Part shown: positions 30,715 to 39,629 of the stretch, one piece after another
Layout of the letters: every line of letters begins with the position of its first letter
How positions within the stretch are numbered: position 1 is the first letter of the stretch
The notes under the pieces: generated by a model
Told to the model about the DNA's origin: nothing
What the model saw: only the letters and a program-made list of their open reading frames with translations
The model's database searches: none
Translations under genes and position numbers: made by a program
DNA from: JADJGC01 sp964576925
GTDB taxonomy: Bacteria > Zixibacteria > MSB-5A5 > CAIYYT01
Length of the DNA: 64,000 bases
Direction of reading: 5' to 3'
Assembly: GCA_964576925.1 (NCBI GenBank)
Contig: CAZNWJ010000008.1
Span: 1-64,000 of the forward strand

Positions 30715-31629
30715 ATGAACTCGATTACTTGGATTAGACACATAGCGATCGCCGCCCTTAACCTGTTTCTGGCGTCAGGAAACGTCCTCGCCGGTTCCGG
30801 GACTCACGCGGCAGATTTCCTGAATATTCCCGTTTACTCGCGTGGGGCCGCAATGGGCAACGCCTGCGTTTCCAACGCTTCCGGTGCTGCAGCCCTCTTC
30901 TACAACCCAGCAGCTATCGCTTTAAACGGCACAGGCGAGATTTCCGCTACCCATTCTGAGTTGATGCAGGACTTGCGGCTCGACAATCTAAGCTTGGCAA
31001 TCCCGCTGCGTAGCGGGGGATTGGGAATTGGTATCACCTACCTCGGTTATGGAACTATTCAGGGCTACGACGTCGCGGGCGTCGCCACCGGCGACCTGTC
31101 AGCCTACTCGATGCAAATCAGCCTCGGTTACTCGCAGCGCTTGAGCGACGTTCTCTCTGTGGGCGTGACCGCCAAACCTGTTATCGAGAAACTCGCCGAC
31201 TATTCGGCAAGCACAATAACCTTTGATGCCGGTGCCATGGCTCAGTTCGGGCGCCTCTCCCTGGGCCTCCAGTACGCCAATTTCGGCGGTTCCCTGAAGT
31301 ACATTGAAGAAAGTATCAGCTTGCCGGCGACACTTCGCCTCGGCGCATCCTACCGCACGCTCGGCGCATCGACCTTCTCGGTTGCGGGCTACAAGACGTC
31401 CGGTGTGGGCTTCGTCCTTGGCGGTGGCTTGGAGTACCTTTACAGCTCTGCGCTGGCAGTGCGCGCCGGCTACAGCAGCCAATTAGATGACAACGGCACC
31501 TCTGCTGACGGCCTGTCGCTTGGTGCCGGACTTCTTCTCGGCCAGATGGGGCTTGACTACTCCTACCGGCCGACAGCCTCGCAGGAGGGCGTTCATCAGT
31601 TGACGGCTTCCTTCCGTTTCTCCAAGTAA
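30715..31629 (+). CDS. PorV/PorQ-family outer-membrane protein
   Basis: 304 residues with a signal peptide (about 1-25) and the PorV-type mature N-terminus (FLNIPVYSRGAAMGNACVSN then AALFYNPAAIAL, about 40-75). Beta strands continue to the C-terminal aromatic in ASFRFSK. In Bacteroidetes PorV is part of type IX secretion, but similar proteins without that system are common in Zixibacteria-like genomes; I see no other T9SS component here. GAGAGG precedes the ATG. Confidence 0.85.
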   Translation: MNSITWIRHIAIAALNLFLASGNVLAGSGTHAADFLNIPVYSRGAAMGNACVSNASGAAALFYNPAAIALNGTGEISATHSELMQDLRLDNLSLAIPLRSGGLGIGITYLGYGTIQGYDVAGVATGDLSAYSMQISLGYSQRLSDVLSVGVTAKPVIEKLADYSASTITFDAGAMAQFGRLSLGLQYANFGGSLKYIEESISLPATLRLGASYRTLGASTFSVAGYKTSGVGFVLGGGLEYLYSSALAVRAGYSSQLDDNGTSADGLSLGAGLLLGQMGLDYSYRPTASQEGVHQLTASFRFSK

Positions 31630-31985
31630 TCACTGGTTCTCAGACCGCTCAGACGCCTCGATAAACCCAACAATTCCACATCCTTGTTGTGGATTACTTC
31701 AAAATCTGACTATGCACTCCCTTGCAGAGAATATGCTATCTCGCAATGGCTAAGTAGGTTAAGGTTGGACCGTCATTAAAACCACGTTCTGAAGCGGATT
31801 TAATGAGAAACATCATACGTATGCCATAATGCATTGCTACATAATATACTAATATGATTTACGAGTCACCAATCGTTGATTTGTTTATCCGTTTAGTTTA
31901 GCTTCTGAAGTTGGCATCTTAATTGCTCTAAGTCGCATCGAACTCTACTGTTACTGGCCAAGAGTAACCCAAGGAGCATTGTAAG
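31630..31985. other. AT-rich regulatory region before the sugar-transferase gene
   Basis: 356 bp without a credible gene. It holds the -24/-12 promoter at 31912-31927 and, about 90-100 bp upstream of it, the perfect 10-bp palindrome CATACGTATG (31814-31823), a reasonable position for an activator-binding site. The stretch 31830-31870 is very AT-rich and could be bent. Confidence 0.5.
31912..31927 (+). promoter_or_regulatory. Sigma-54 (-24/-12) promoter of the sugar-transferase gene
   Basis: TGGCATCTTAATTGCT matches the sigma-54 consensus TGGCACG-N4-TTGCW with exact spacing; GG at -24 and GC at -12 are present and the preceding base is T. Transcription should start near 31938, with a 48-nt leader carrying AAGGAG before ATG 31986. 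Confidence 0.72.
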
Positions 31986-32909
31986 ATGCAGTACATGAAA
32001 GACAGAAACGAGGCTGAGAAGTACTACAAAGCTACTTCGGCAGCCAGCTACCATTCGGACCTCGTCGTCGCCGACCGCTTTAATTGGTCGCCGATCTCGA
32101 CGGTTCGTGGAGCCTGGAACTCTGTCGTGCGTTCATCTCGCATCTTCATCGGGGAGCACGTCTTTTCCAATGCGATCGTTCTGGCGTTTCTCGCCGCTTC
32201 TAAAGCGGAATCCAGGACGACCGGCGTTGCGTCATCAGAAGCCGTCAAGCGCCTTCAATTCGCCTTCAATTGGCTGATCGCTCTCGTCGGACTGATCAGT
32301 CTGTTGCCGCTGTTTGCGATCGTCGGACTGGCAATCAAACTCGATTCGCCCGGACCGGTCTTCTACAAGCAAGAGCGCGTCGGGCTGAATCGCCGCAAAC
32401 GCGACCGCCGTCAGCGTCCCGATGAAATGTTGATATGCAATCGTCGCGAAGATCGCCGTCAGAAAAATATCTTCGGCAAACCCTTCTTTGTATACAAGTT
32501 CCGCTCGATGTATATCGATGCCGAGAAGCGCTGCGGACCGATTTGGGCGACCAAAAACGATCCGCGCATCACTCGTCTCGGCCGCATCCTGCGCAAGACT
32601 CGTCTCGACGAATTCCCGCAGTTGATCAACGTCCTTCGCGGCGAGATGTCGATCGTCGGTCCGCGTCCGGAGCGCCCGTTCTTTATCGAACAGCTTAAGG
32701 ACGAGGTTCCCAACTACATCCATCGCCTGGAAGTTCTCCCCGGTATTACCGGTTTGGCCCAGGTCGAAGGTGGATACGATCAGTCGATCGACGACGTGAA
32801 GAAGAAAGTCAATCGCGACTTGGAATACATCCACAAGTCCAGCATCCGGCAAGACGTCCTGATCATGTTCCGCACGGTCGGCGTCATGCTCGGCATGCGC
32901 GGCATGTAA
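31986..32909 (+). CDS. Bacterial sugar transferase (exopolysaccharide initiation)
   Basis: 307 residues of the WbaP/WcaJ C-terminal type, which transfers a sugar-1-phosphate to undecaprenyl phosphate and starts exopolysaccharide synthesis at the inner membrane. After a ~85-residue N-terminal part comes one hydrophobic hairpin (LIALVGLISLLPLFAIVGLA, about 97-116), then DSPGPVFYKQERVG, a lysine/arginine-rich insertion (about 135-160), FVYKFRSM, RLDEFPQLINVLRGEMSIVG and PRPERP. Four of the five usual N-terminal helices are absent. No glycosyltransferases follow directly, so the rest of the pathway is elsewhere. Confidence 0.92.
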   Translation: MQYMKDRNEAEKYYKATSAASYHSDLVVADRFNWSPISTVRGAWNSVVRSSRIFIGEHVFSNAIVLAFLAASKAESRTTGVASSEAVKRLQFAFNWLIALVGLISLLPLFAIVGLAIKLDSPGPVFYKQERVGLNRRKRDRRQRPDEMLICNRREDRRQKNIFGKPFFVYKFRSMYIDAEKRCGPIWATKNDPRITRLGRILRKTRLDEFPQLINVLRGEMSIVGPRPERPFFIEQLKDEVPNYIHRLEVLPGITGLAQVEGGYDQSIDDVKKKVNRDLEYIHKSSIRQDVLIMFRTVGVMLGMRGM

Positions 32910-32936
32910 TTCAATCTCACAGCGCTAAACAAAATC

Positions 32937-32972
32937 GCTCCGCGAGGTTTTTTAGTAAAAACCTTGCGGAGC
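32937..32972 (+). terminator. Long hairpin after the sugar-transferase gene
   Basis: A 16-bp stem (32937-32952 with 32957-32972) with one G-T pair and loop TAGT follows the stop codon by 27 bases. The T-tract after it is poor, but six T lie inside the stem. The right arm overlaps the -35 of the next promoter. Confidence 0.6.
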
Positions 32973-32991
32973 TTCTAAAGAGTCCTATATT
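32964..32991 (+). promoter_or_regulatory. Sigma-70 promoter candidate of the PEGA/DUF5683 gene
   Basis: TTGCGG (32964-32969), 16 bp, TATATT (32986-32991). The predicted start (about 32998) is two bases before ATG 33000, and no ribosome site exists, so the message would be leaderless or nearly so. Confidence 0.45.
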
Positions 32992-32999
32992 CTGCCGAT

Positions 33000-33746
33000 A
33001 TGGAAACAGTGAAACTAATTATCGGAAAATGGGTTGCACTGTCGCTGGTTGTTGGTATCATGATGATCTCGCCGGCGCACGCGCAATCCGCAGGACCTGC
33101 CGTCAACGTCACTTCCAATCCCTCCGGGGTGANNNNNNNNNNTCTTACCGGTGACCTCACCGTTGCCGGCGTTACACCGACCACCTTTACTCAACAATTG
33201 GCTGGCTACTACAAGATCACGGCCTATCGCGAAGGCTATGAAACGCACAAGTCGTCAATCGTGCTCTCAGGAAATGAAGCGACCTCGATCAACCTGAAAC
33301 TACGCCCCAAAACGCGCGTCCGCGCTGGTATTCGTTCGCTGATCATTCCCGGCTGGGGACAGCGTTATTCCGGCGCCAAGACCAAGGGTGCGTTTATGAC
33401 GGCCGGCGCGCTGCTTGGCGGCGTAACCGTCGGTATCATGCAGTTGAAGTTTGACAGCGAGCGCGATGAGTACTTCGATATCCTCGATCTCTACAATTCG
33501 AAACGTACCGTAGCTGAACGGGAGGCGTTGCTCCCGCAGCTCTTTGAGGAACAGAAGGACGCTTACGATGCCGAACAGAATCGCAACCTCGGTGCTGCGA
33601 TCCTCGCCGGCTTTTGGGTTTACAACTTCCTGGATGCGGTTCTGTTTTTCCCCGACTACGGCATCCAGATCTCGGGCTCAAACTTGAGTTTTGAACCGAC
33701 GTATGACAGGGGGACAGTAATGTTGTCAGGGAAGGTGACATTCTGA
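33000..33746 (+). CDS. PEGA/DUF5683-type membrane protein (interrupted by 10 N)
   Basis: About 248 residues: a signal peptide (about 1-28), a PEGA-like domain (about 33-100, NVTSNPSGV then GVTPTTF), and a DUF5683-type part with SLIIPGWGQRYSGAKTKGA (about 113) and membrane segments near 130-148 and 200-220. A run of 10 N lies at residues about 45-48; the frame is kept on both sides. The stop overlaps the next start (TGATG). Likely an envelope protein; function unknown. Confidence 0.8.
   Translation: METVKLIIGKWVALSLVVGIMMISPAHAQSAGPAVNVTSNPSGVXXXXLTGDLTVAGVTPTTFTQQLAGYYKITAYREGYETHKSSIVLSGNEATSINLKLRPKTRVRAGIRSLIIPGWGQRYSGAKTKGAFMTAGALLGGVTVGIMQLKFDSERDEYFDILDLYNSKRTVAEREALLPQLFEEQKDAYDAEQNRNLGAAILAGFWVYNFLDAVLFFPDYGIQISGSNLSFEPTYDRGTVMLSGKVTF
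33133..33142. other. Assembly gap (10 N)
   Basis: Ten undetermined bases inside the PEGA domain. The round length suggests a scaffolding placeholder, so the true number of missing bases is not known from the sequence. Confidence 0.97.
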
Positions 33747-35308
33747 TGAGAGCAAGAATTTTAGTTCGATTGTCTCTGACAATCCTGCCGCTGCTTTGCC
33801 TGTGGCTGTTTGTGGGCTGCACCGAAGAAATCGCCAAGCCGGTACAAACCGACAGGATCGAGGGCGCACCGGAGATTCCACGCAATGTGGCAACCGCCGT
33901 GGGCGACGGACAAGTGAACCTCTCCTGGTCTGTCACCGAACCGGGTAAAATCGCCCGCTATGTCATCTATCGCGGCGATACCGCCAGTTCCGGGCCGCAA
34001 ATCATCGACTCTACGGCGCAGACAAGCTATGTCGACGACGGCCTCCGCAATGGCCTGCGCTATTTCTATCTGGTTTCCGCCGTCAACTCGAGCGGCCTCG
34101 AAGGCAGGTTATCGAATCCCGTTTCAGCGACGCCCAATCTCTTCGGCGTGAGCATCAACGGCGGCGAAAAGTACACCAATAACCTTGAAGTCTCCGTCTC
34201 TTTTGCCGCTCCGTCAGGCACGCGTCTCGTCATGCTCGGCAATGACCCGCAATTCACGGGTTCGCAATGGGCCAACTTCACCGCCAGCCGCAACTGGCAG
34301 CTGACGAATGAAGATGGCGTCAAGACGGTCTATGCGCGCTTCCTCGACGCCGAAAACAACGAAGTCCTCGGCACTGTGAGTGATGAGATCATCCTCGACA
34401 CGCGCGCCTTTATTGAATCAGTCAGCGAGAATTCCGCCGGGGAAGTACTGACCGTCGGCGACGAAATCGTTTTCACGTTGGATGCCGGCGAGCTCGATGG
34501 CGCCGCCTCGGTGTCGCTCGGCGATATTGCCACGATAGAGTTGCTTGATGTCAACCCGGCTACCGATGATGCGCTGGCCGACGGCATCTACCACGGACTC
34601 TACACGGTCCCGGGTGGCGTCGACATTGCCAATGCCGGTATCACCGGCCGGTTCACGGATGCGGCTGGAAACGAAGCGGCCCCGCGCGAGGCAACGACGC
34701 TTATCACGATCGCCAATCCGCCGCTGCCCTCGACCCTGCGCGCCGCGACATTTTCTGAATCCGAAATCGAATTGACCTGGACGCGGAGTTCTGCTTCCGA
34801 TTTTGAGAATTACCAGATCTACCGTTCAGAAACCTCAACGGTAAACCGCAGTTCGAGGCTGATTGTCACCGAAACCAATGCCGGTATAACGAACTACCAC
34901 GACGAAGATCTCGATCCCGGCAAGACTTACTATTACACTCTCTTCACCACCGATCGCTCCGGTCTCAGTGTGCAGAGCAACATCGCGCAAACAGCGACAC
35001 TTGCCAACACAGTCCCGGATGCCGTGGTGCTCTTCATTTCCGACGAGGACACTCTTTCGATCTCGCTCGGCTGGACACCAAACACTGAAGACGACTTCGA
35101 AACATACCGCATTTATCGTTCCGCCACCTCGCCGGTCTCGTCGACCAACAATAACAATCTGGTCGGAGTCATCAATAGCGCGTCCACTTTGAGTTTCACC
35201 GACAACAACATTGCTGTCGGTGAGCAGTTCTACTACGTTGTCGTGGTCTTTGATCGCTTCGGCGCGCGTTCGGCAGCTTCCAACGAGGTGCGGGGACCCA
35301 ATCCGTAG
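33746..35308 (+). CDS. Lipoprotein with fibronectin type III domains
   Basis: 520 residues: a signal ending in a lipobox-like FVGC (Cys about 27), an FN3 domain (about 48-130, IPRNVATAVGDGQVNLSW), a beta-rich middle (135-325) of Big/cadherin-like strands, and two more FN3 domains (about 330-415 and 420-515). Repeats contain YxIYRS or YRIYRS followed by YYYTLFTTDRSG-type strands. Probably a surface adhesin or scaffold. It overlaps the preceding gene by one base and is followed 6 bp later by a membrane protein, so it belongs to the PrsK/PrsR operon. Confidence 0.85.
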   Translation: MRARILVRLSLTILPLLCLWLFVGCTEEIAKPVQTDRIEGAPEIPRNVATAVGDGQVNLSWSVTEPGKIARYVIYRGDTASSGPQIIDSTAQTSYVDDGLRNGLRYFYLVSAVNSSGLEGRLSNPVSATPNLFGVSINGGEKYTNNLEVSVSFAAPSGTRLVMLGNDPQFTGSQWANFTASRNWQLTNEDGVKTVYARFLDAENNEVLGTVSDEIILDTRAFIESVSENSAGEVLTVGDEIVFTLDAGELDGAASVSLGDIATIELLDVNPATDDALADGIYHGLYTVPGGVDIANAGITGRFTDAAGNEAAPREATTLITIANPPLPSTLRAATFSESEIELTWTRSSASDFENYQIYRSETSTVNRSSRLIVTETNAGITNYHDEDLDPGKTYYYTLFTTDRSGLSVQSNIAQTATLANTVPDAVVLFISDEDTLSISLGWTPNTEDDFETYRIYRSATSPVSSTNNNNLVGVINSASTLSFTDNNIAVGEQFYYVVVVFDRFGARSAASNEVRGPNP

Positions 35309-35314
35309 GCTGAT

Positions 35315-36148
35315 GTGAGCGCGCTGGATCGACTGAACTACATCATCGCCGCTTACGGCCGTTTGGTCCTGTCTTTGTTCAATTTCCGGCTCTGGCCGCC
35401 GTATTTCCTGTACTTCCTGTTGCTATCAGCAGTCGTCTTGCTTCTCGCCAACCAGTTTGCCGCGGGCTTATCCTGGATCATTCCGCTCAATGTCTGGATC
35501 GCCGGCGATTCTGTGCTGCATTATCCGCAGCACCTACAGTTCTTGCCCTACTCCTTTGAGCGCATCAGCGTCGTTATCTCGTTGCTTATCGAGTCCCTAT
35601 TCACGGCAGCCACCGTCGTCATGTTTGCGGCGCATTTCCGCCGCGAAAAGGTGCGATTCATCGGCTCGCTTCGAGAAGTGTTGCCGCAATACTTCAAGAT
35701 CCTGCTGATCTGGCTGATCAACTTTGTTCTCATCTACCTGCTTTTCATGTCGCTCTCGAAATTGTTCGTGGATTTCGTGCAGGGCGCGCCGCGCCGCCAA
35801 TTGGCGCTCTTTCTCGGCATGCGCGGCTTATCGGTGCTGGTGACTTGCCTTTTCGTTTACGTCATGCCGTACATGTTCCTCAAGGGCAGGGGACTCGTGG
35901 CCGCCTTCCGGGACAGTATCGCTCAGTTCTTCCGCAGCTTCTTCACGACCGCGATCTTCGTCGGCTTGCCGCAGTTGCTGCTCCTCCCCCTGATTTACAC
36001 GTTACAGAGCAGCGATAAGATCATCGATAAATTCAACCCGGACCTGGTCGTCTGGCTGACCGTCGCCTTCGCCTTTGCCCTCAACCTGGCCAATTTCTTC
36101 ACCACCGGCGCCATTGTCCGCTTCTTCATCGACTACGCCGAAGACTGA
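35315..36148 (+). CDS. Polytopic membrane protein of unknown function
   Basis: 277 residues from a GTG six bases after the previous stop. About six membrane helices are visible (YFLYFLLLSAVVLLLA, IESLFTAATVVMFAA, ILLIWLINFVLIYLLFM, LSVLVTCLFVYVMPYMF, TTAIFVGLPQLLLLPLIY, VWLTVAFAFALNLANFFTTG). I do not recognise a family; the layout recalls glycerophosphoryl-type or DUF4013-like membrane proteins. The stop overlaps the PrsK-like start by one base, so its product is made together with the kinase and may be part of the sensing complex. Confidence 0.75.
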   Translation: MSALDRLNYIIAAYGRLVLSLFNFRLWPPYFLYFLLLSAVVLLLANQFAAGLSWIIPLNVWIAGDSVLHYPQHLQFLPYSFERISVVISLLIESLFTAATVVMFAAHFRREKVRFIGSLREVLPQYFKILLIWLINFVLIYLLFMSLSKLFVDFVQGAPRRQLALFLGMRGLSVLVTCLFVYVMPYMFLKGRGLVAAFRDSIAQFFRSFFTTAIFVGLPQLLLLPLIYTLQSSDKIIDKFNPDLVVWLTVAFAFALNLANFFTTGAIVRFFIDYAED

Positions 36149-38217
36149 TGTTCACCCTCTACGACCTGGCTGAGGTCGGCGCCGCTTTCGCCGCCTTCTT
36201 CACCACGTTGTTTGTGCTCGTGCGCAAACCCGGGCACTTCACCGCGCACATCTTCGTCGCCTCGGGCCTCGTTACAACCGCTTTGTGGGCCGCCTTTATC
36301 GTTATCATCCCGCGCTATGCCGTTCTGCACTCCTGGCAGCACGGGCTGCTTTCTGCGCTGCTGTCGTTGGCCACCGCGCTCTGGCTCGTTTTCCTGCTCG
36401 TGTTTGCCCGCGAAAAATCCTCGGGCATGTTTCGCCTCCGATCGTTGACGGTCTACGCCATCGCGGCTCTACTGATCGCCGCTACCGTTCTCGGATTCCT
36501 CACCCGCTACTTTGAAACCGGGGTCGACGAAAACGGCAATTACCTCTTTGCCATTACCACTCATGGCAAGTACTTCTTGATCGTCCTGATTGCGGCCCAC
36601 ACTTTCGGTCTGCTCCAACTTGAGAGCACTTACCGCGCCTCGTCGGGCGATTTGCGCCGCAAACTCCTGCCCTCCTTGCTTGCCGCCGCACTCTTGCTGG
36701 GGATCAATCTCATCACCGGCATGCTCGGCCTACTGCTTTCGCGAGTCGAGTTCATGAGTATTCAACTCTGTGCCGTACTGATGATCGTCGCCCTCATCCT
36801 CCTGGCTCGCTTCGTGGTCTTCGAAGAGAAAAAAGGCCTCGGCGTGGTAATCTCTCGCGAAGCCGTCTATTCCTCGGTCGCGGTCCTCCTGGTCGGCGCT
36901 TACTTCGCGCTGATCGGGATCGTCGTCAAGCTTCTCGTTTCCCTCGGCGGTAGCCCGCAAGTCTTCATTTCCGTTCTCGCGGCCTTCCTGATGATCGTCC
37001 TCTTCGTCGCCTTGCTCTTCTCCGGTTCACTTGTCCGGCGTTGGCGGGGTCTCGTCGATCGCTCCGTCTTCTCGGGCCGCGCCGATATTCTCGCCGAACT
37101 CACGGCTTTCGCCGAGGAAGTTTCGGCAGCCACCGATCGCAAAGAGATCTTTGAACGGATGGCCGAAGTGCTCAACCGCAAGTGCCAACTCGCTGAGATC
37201 CTTTTCTATCTGCGGGGCGACAACCAGGGCGAATACTACCTCAGCTTTCCGACCATAGAACTCGAACCATTGAATATCCCCCAACTGGAACTATGGTTGT
37301 TTCGCAAGGGCCGCACGGTCAATGCCGCTGAATTCCGTTCGCAATCCGCAGCACCCTCTGCCGAAGAACAGCGAGTGATCGATTCTCTCGGCAGCAGCGA
37401 ATTGATTCCCTTGATCGCGCGTCGCGATTTCGTCGGCTTCATCAGCGCCGTTGCCGCGACACCTCTCAGCGCCGAATCCCGCTTTCTGATCGATTCCATG
37501 TCACACCAGCTCGCGCTCTCTCTGCTCAGCGCGCGCCAGTCGGAAAAACTGCTCGAGACCCGCGAACTGGCGTCCTTCACGAAGGTATCTTCCTTCGTTG
37601 TCCACGACGTCAAAAACCTCGTTTCGATGGTCTCGATGATTCTGCAGAACGCCGAAAAAAAGTTCGATGACCCGCGCTTCCAGCAGTTGACCCTGGAAAC
37701 GCTGCGCGGCGCTCAGGAGCGGATGACGCGCTTGATCAACCGGCTCACCTCGCCCGCCAAACAAATCGATTTCGCTCTCACCAATTGCGATTTGGGCGCA
37801 ATTGTGCTAAACTTGGCTTCGGAAATGAAACTGTCTACACATGGCAAGGTCCGTGTTGCCATCGCCGTCGACGGCTTGCCGCCGGTCAAAGGCAACGAGG
37901 AGAAGATTCGCAGCGTGATCTCAAACCTGATCATCAATGCCGTGGAAGCGATGCCCAATGGCGGCGATTTGAAAATCGCAGGCAGCGCCGATTCTTCTGA
38001 ATCCGTGTTGCTTACAGTGGGCGATACCGGAGTCGGCATGACACCCGAGTTCATCCGCGACCGTCTCTTTCGCCCCTTTCAGACCAGCAAAGCCAGCGGT
38101 CTCGGGATCGGGCTGTTTCAGTCGCGCGAATTGGTCGGCCAGATGGGCGGCTCGCTTACAGTAAATTCCGTGCCAGGGCAGGGAAGTCAGTTCAAGTTGA
38201 AGCTGAGGCGTGCATGA
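36148..38217 (+). CDS. prsK: PrsK-like membrane sensor histidine kinase
   Basis: 689 residues: about eight membrane helices in the first 300 residues, a GAF-like domain (about 310-455), then HisKA-like and HATPase domains. The phospho-acceptor is His in SFVVHDVKNLVSMVSMI (about 488), a HDxKN-type H box typical of PrsK kinases; N box LIINAVEAMPNGG (about 593) and G box GDTGVGMTP follow. PrsK with PrsR controls exopolysaccharide and PEP-CTERM/exosortase genes in Proteobacteria. Its stop overlaps the regulator start by four bases. Confidence 0.9.
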   Translation: MFTLYDLAEVGAAFAAFFTTLFVLVRKPGHFTAHIFVASGLVTTALWAAFIVIIPRYAVLHSWQHGLLSALLSLATALWLVFLLVFAREKSSGMFRLRSLTVYAIAALLIAATVLGFLTRYFETGVDENGNYLFAITTHGKYFLIVLIAAHTFGLLQLESTYRASSGDLRRKLLPSLLAAALLLGINLITGMLGLLLSRVEFMSIQLCAVLMIVALILLARFVVFEEKKGLGVVISREAVYSSVAVLLVGAYFALIGIVVKLLVSLGGSPQVFISVLAAFLMIVLFVALLFSGSLVRRWRGLVDRSVFSGRADILAELTAFAEEVSAATDRKEIFERMAEVLNRKCQLAEILFYLRGDNQGEYYLSFPTIELEPLNIPQLELWLFRKGRTVNAAEFRSQSAAPSAEEQRVIDSLGSSELIPLIARRDFVGFISAVAATPLSAESRFLIDSMSHQLALSLLSARQSEKLLETRELASFTKVSSFVVHDVKNLVSMVSMILQNAEKKFDDPRFQQLTLETLRGAQERMTRLINRLTSPAKQIDFALTNCDLGAIVLNLASEMKLSTHGKVRVAIAVDGLPPVKGNEEKIRSVISNLIINAVEAMPNGGDLKIAGSADSSESVLLTVGDTGVGMTPEFIRDRLFRPFQTSKASGLGIGLFQSRELVGQMGGSLTVNSVPGQGSQFKLKLRRA

Positions 38218-39578
38218 GCGACAAAACGGCCACGATACTGATCGTCGATGATGAAGACGGCATCCGGACGCAATTGGGCTTTGCGCTCGAAGATCAATAT
38301 GATGTTCTCTTCGCCGCAACCGCCGGCGAGGCGCTCGCGAGCACCCGCGATGGCAAGCCCGACGTCATCTTGCTCGACATCGCCCTCTCGCCGTTTGGCG
38401 ACAATCAGGACGGCCTGGTGATCCTACCTGAGCTCCTGGAACTCGACCCGACCTTGAAAATCATCATGGTCACCGGTAACGGCGAACGCAGCAACGCGCT
38501 CAACGCCGTCAAGAATGGCGCTTTCGACTTCTACGTCAAACCGATCGATCTCGACGAATTGGGCATTATCATCAAACGCGCCGTTTATCTGCAGAAGCTT
38601 GAAATCGAGAACGCTCGATTGGCAAGTGAGCTTAAGTCACAGCGTGGTTACGGCAGCATCATCGGCGTCTCGCCGCGCATGCTCAAGGTCTTCAAAGTCG
38701 TCGACACCGTGGCAACGACGCCCTATACCGTGCTGATCACCGGCGAATCGGGCACCGGCAAGGAATTGATCGCCAAGGCTATCCACCAGCGCTCGGAGCG
38801 GCGCGATCAGCCGTTTATCACCATCAATTGCGGCGCCATACCGGAGACACTTCTTGAATCCGAACTTTTCGGCCATGAGAAGGGCGCCTTCACCGACGCC
38901 GTTGCCCAGAAGATAGGGAAGTTTGAGCTGGCCGATCGCGGCACGCTCTTCCTCGACGAAATCGGCGAGCTGTCACTCGCCCTCCAGGTGAAGCTCCTGC
39001 GCTTTCTGCAAGACAAAATCATCGAGCGCGTCGGTGGTCGCGGTACGATCCAGGTCGATGTCCGCGTTATTGCCGCCACCAATCGCGCCCTGCAGGAAGA
39101 AGTATTGCACAAGCACTTCCGCGAGGACCTCTTTTATCGACTTTCTGTCATTACCATCGAACTGCCCCCGTTGCGTGAGCGCGAGGACGACGTGCTCCTG
39201 ATCGCCGAATTTCTCCTGCGTACGTATGGGGAAGAAAACCGCAAGACCAATCTCAGCTTCACCAGTTCGGCTTTACAGGCCCTGCGCAGCTACGAGTGGC
39301 CGGGCAACATTCGCGAGCTCGAGAACCGTATTAAACGCGCCGTCATCCTGAGCGGTTCAAACCGAATCAGCGCGGCCGATCTGGGCTTTGCCGCGCTTCC
39401 CGATGCCGAAATGAAGTCGCTTCAGGAGGTTAGGGAAGAGGCCGAATCGGTGCATATTCGCGCTGCTCTACAACGAAACAACTGGAATGTCACCAAGGCC
39501 GCCCGCGATCTCGGCACCAGCCGCACCACTCTTTACGACCTTCTCGACAAGTACAAAATCCCCAAAGCGAAGCAATAA
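38214..39578 (+). CDS. prsR: PrsR-like sigma-54-dependent response regulator
   Basis: 454 residues: receiver with Asp55 (LLDIALSPFGDNQDG, an extended loop after the phospho-acceptor that marks PrsR), AAA+ domain with GESGTGKE (about 180) and GTLFLDEIGE, and a Fis-type helix-turn-helix (NVTKAARDLGTSRTTLYDLL). The sigma-54 contact loop reads GAFTDA (Asp228). It should be phosphorylated by the kinase encoded with it. The -24/-12 promoter before the sugar-transferase gene, 6 kb upstream in the same cluster, is an obvious candidate target. Confidence 0.92.
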   Translation: MSDKTATILIVDDEDGIRTQLGFALEDQYDVLFAATAGEALASTRDGKPDVILLDIALSPFGDNQDGLVILPELLELDPTLKIIMVTGNGERSNALNAVKNGAFDFYVKPIDLDELGIIIKRAVYLQKLEIENARLASELKSQRGYGSIIGVSPRMLKVFKVVDTVATTPYTVLITGESGTGKELIAKAIHQRSERRDQPFITINCGAIPETLLESELFGHEKGAFTDAVAQKIGKFELADRGTLFLDEIGELSLALQVKLLRFLQDKIIERVGGRGTIQVDVRVIAATNRALQEEVLHKHFREDLFYRLSVITIELPPLREREDDVLLIAEFLLRTYGEENRKTNLSFTSSALQALRSYEWPGNIRELENRIKRAVILSGSNRISAADLGFAALPDAEMKSLQEVREEAESVHIRAALQRNNWNVTKAARDLGTSRTTLYDLLDKYKIPKAKQ

Positions 39579-39629
39579 AGCAGGTAAATGTTAAGCCTCT
39601 CTTCGCCGATGATAGAAGGGAGATCTAGC

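Noticed and set aside
30715..31629. Evidence for a type IX secretion system
   Set aside because: PorV-like proteins alone are not diagnostic; no PorT, SprA, GldKLMN or C-terminal sorting domain is seen, and the secreted protein next door ends in a dockerin.
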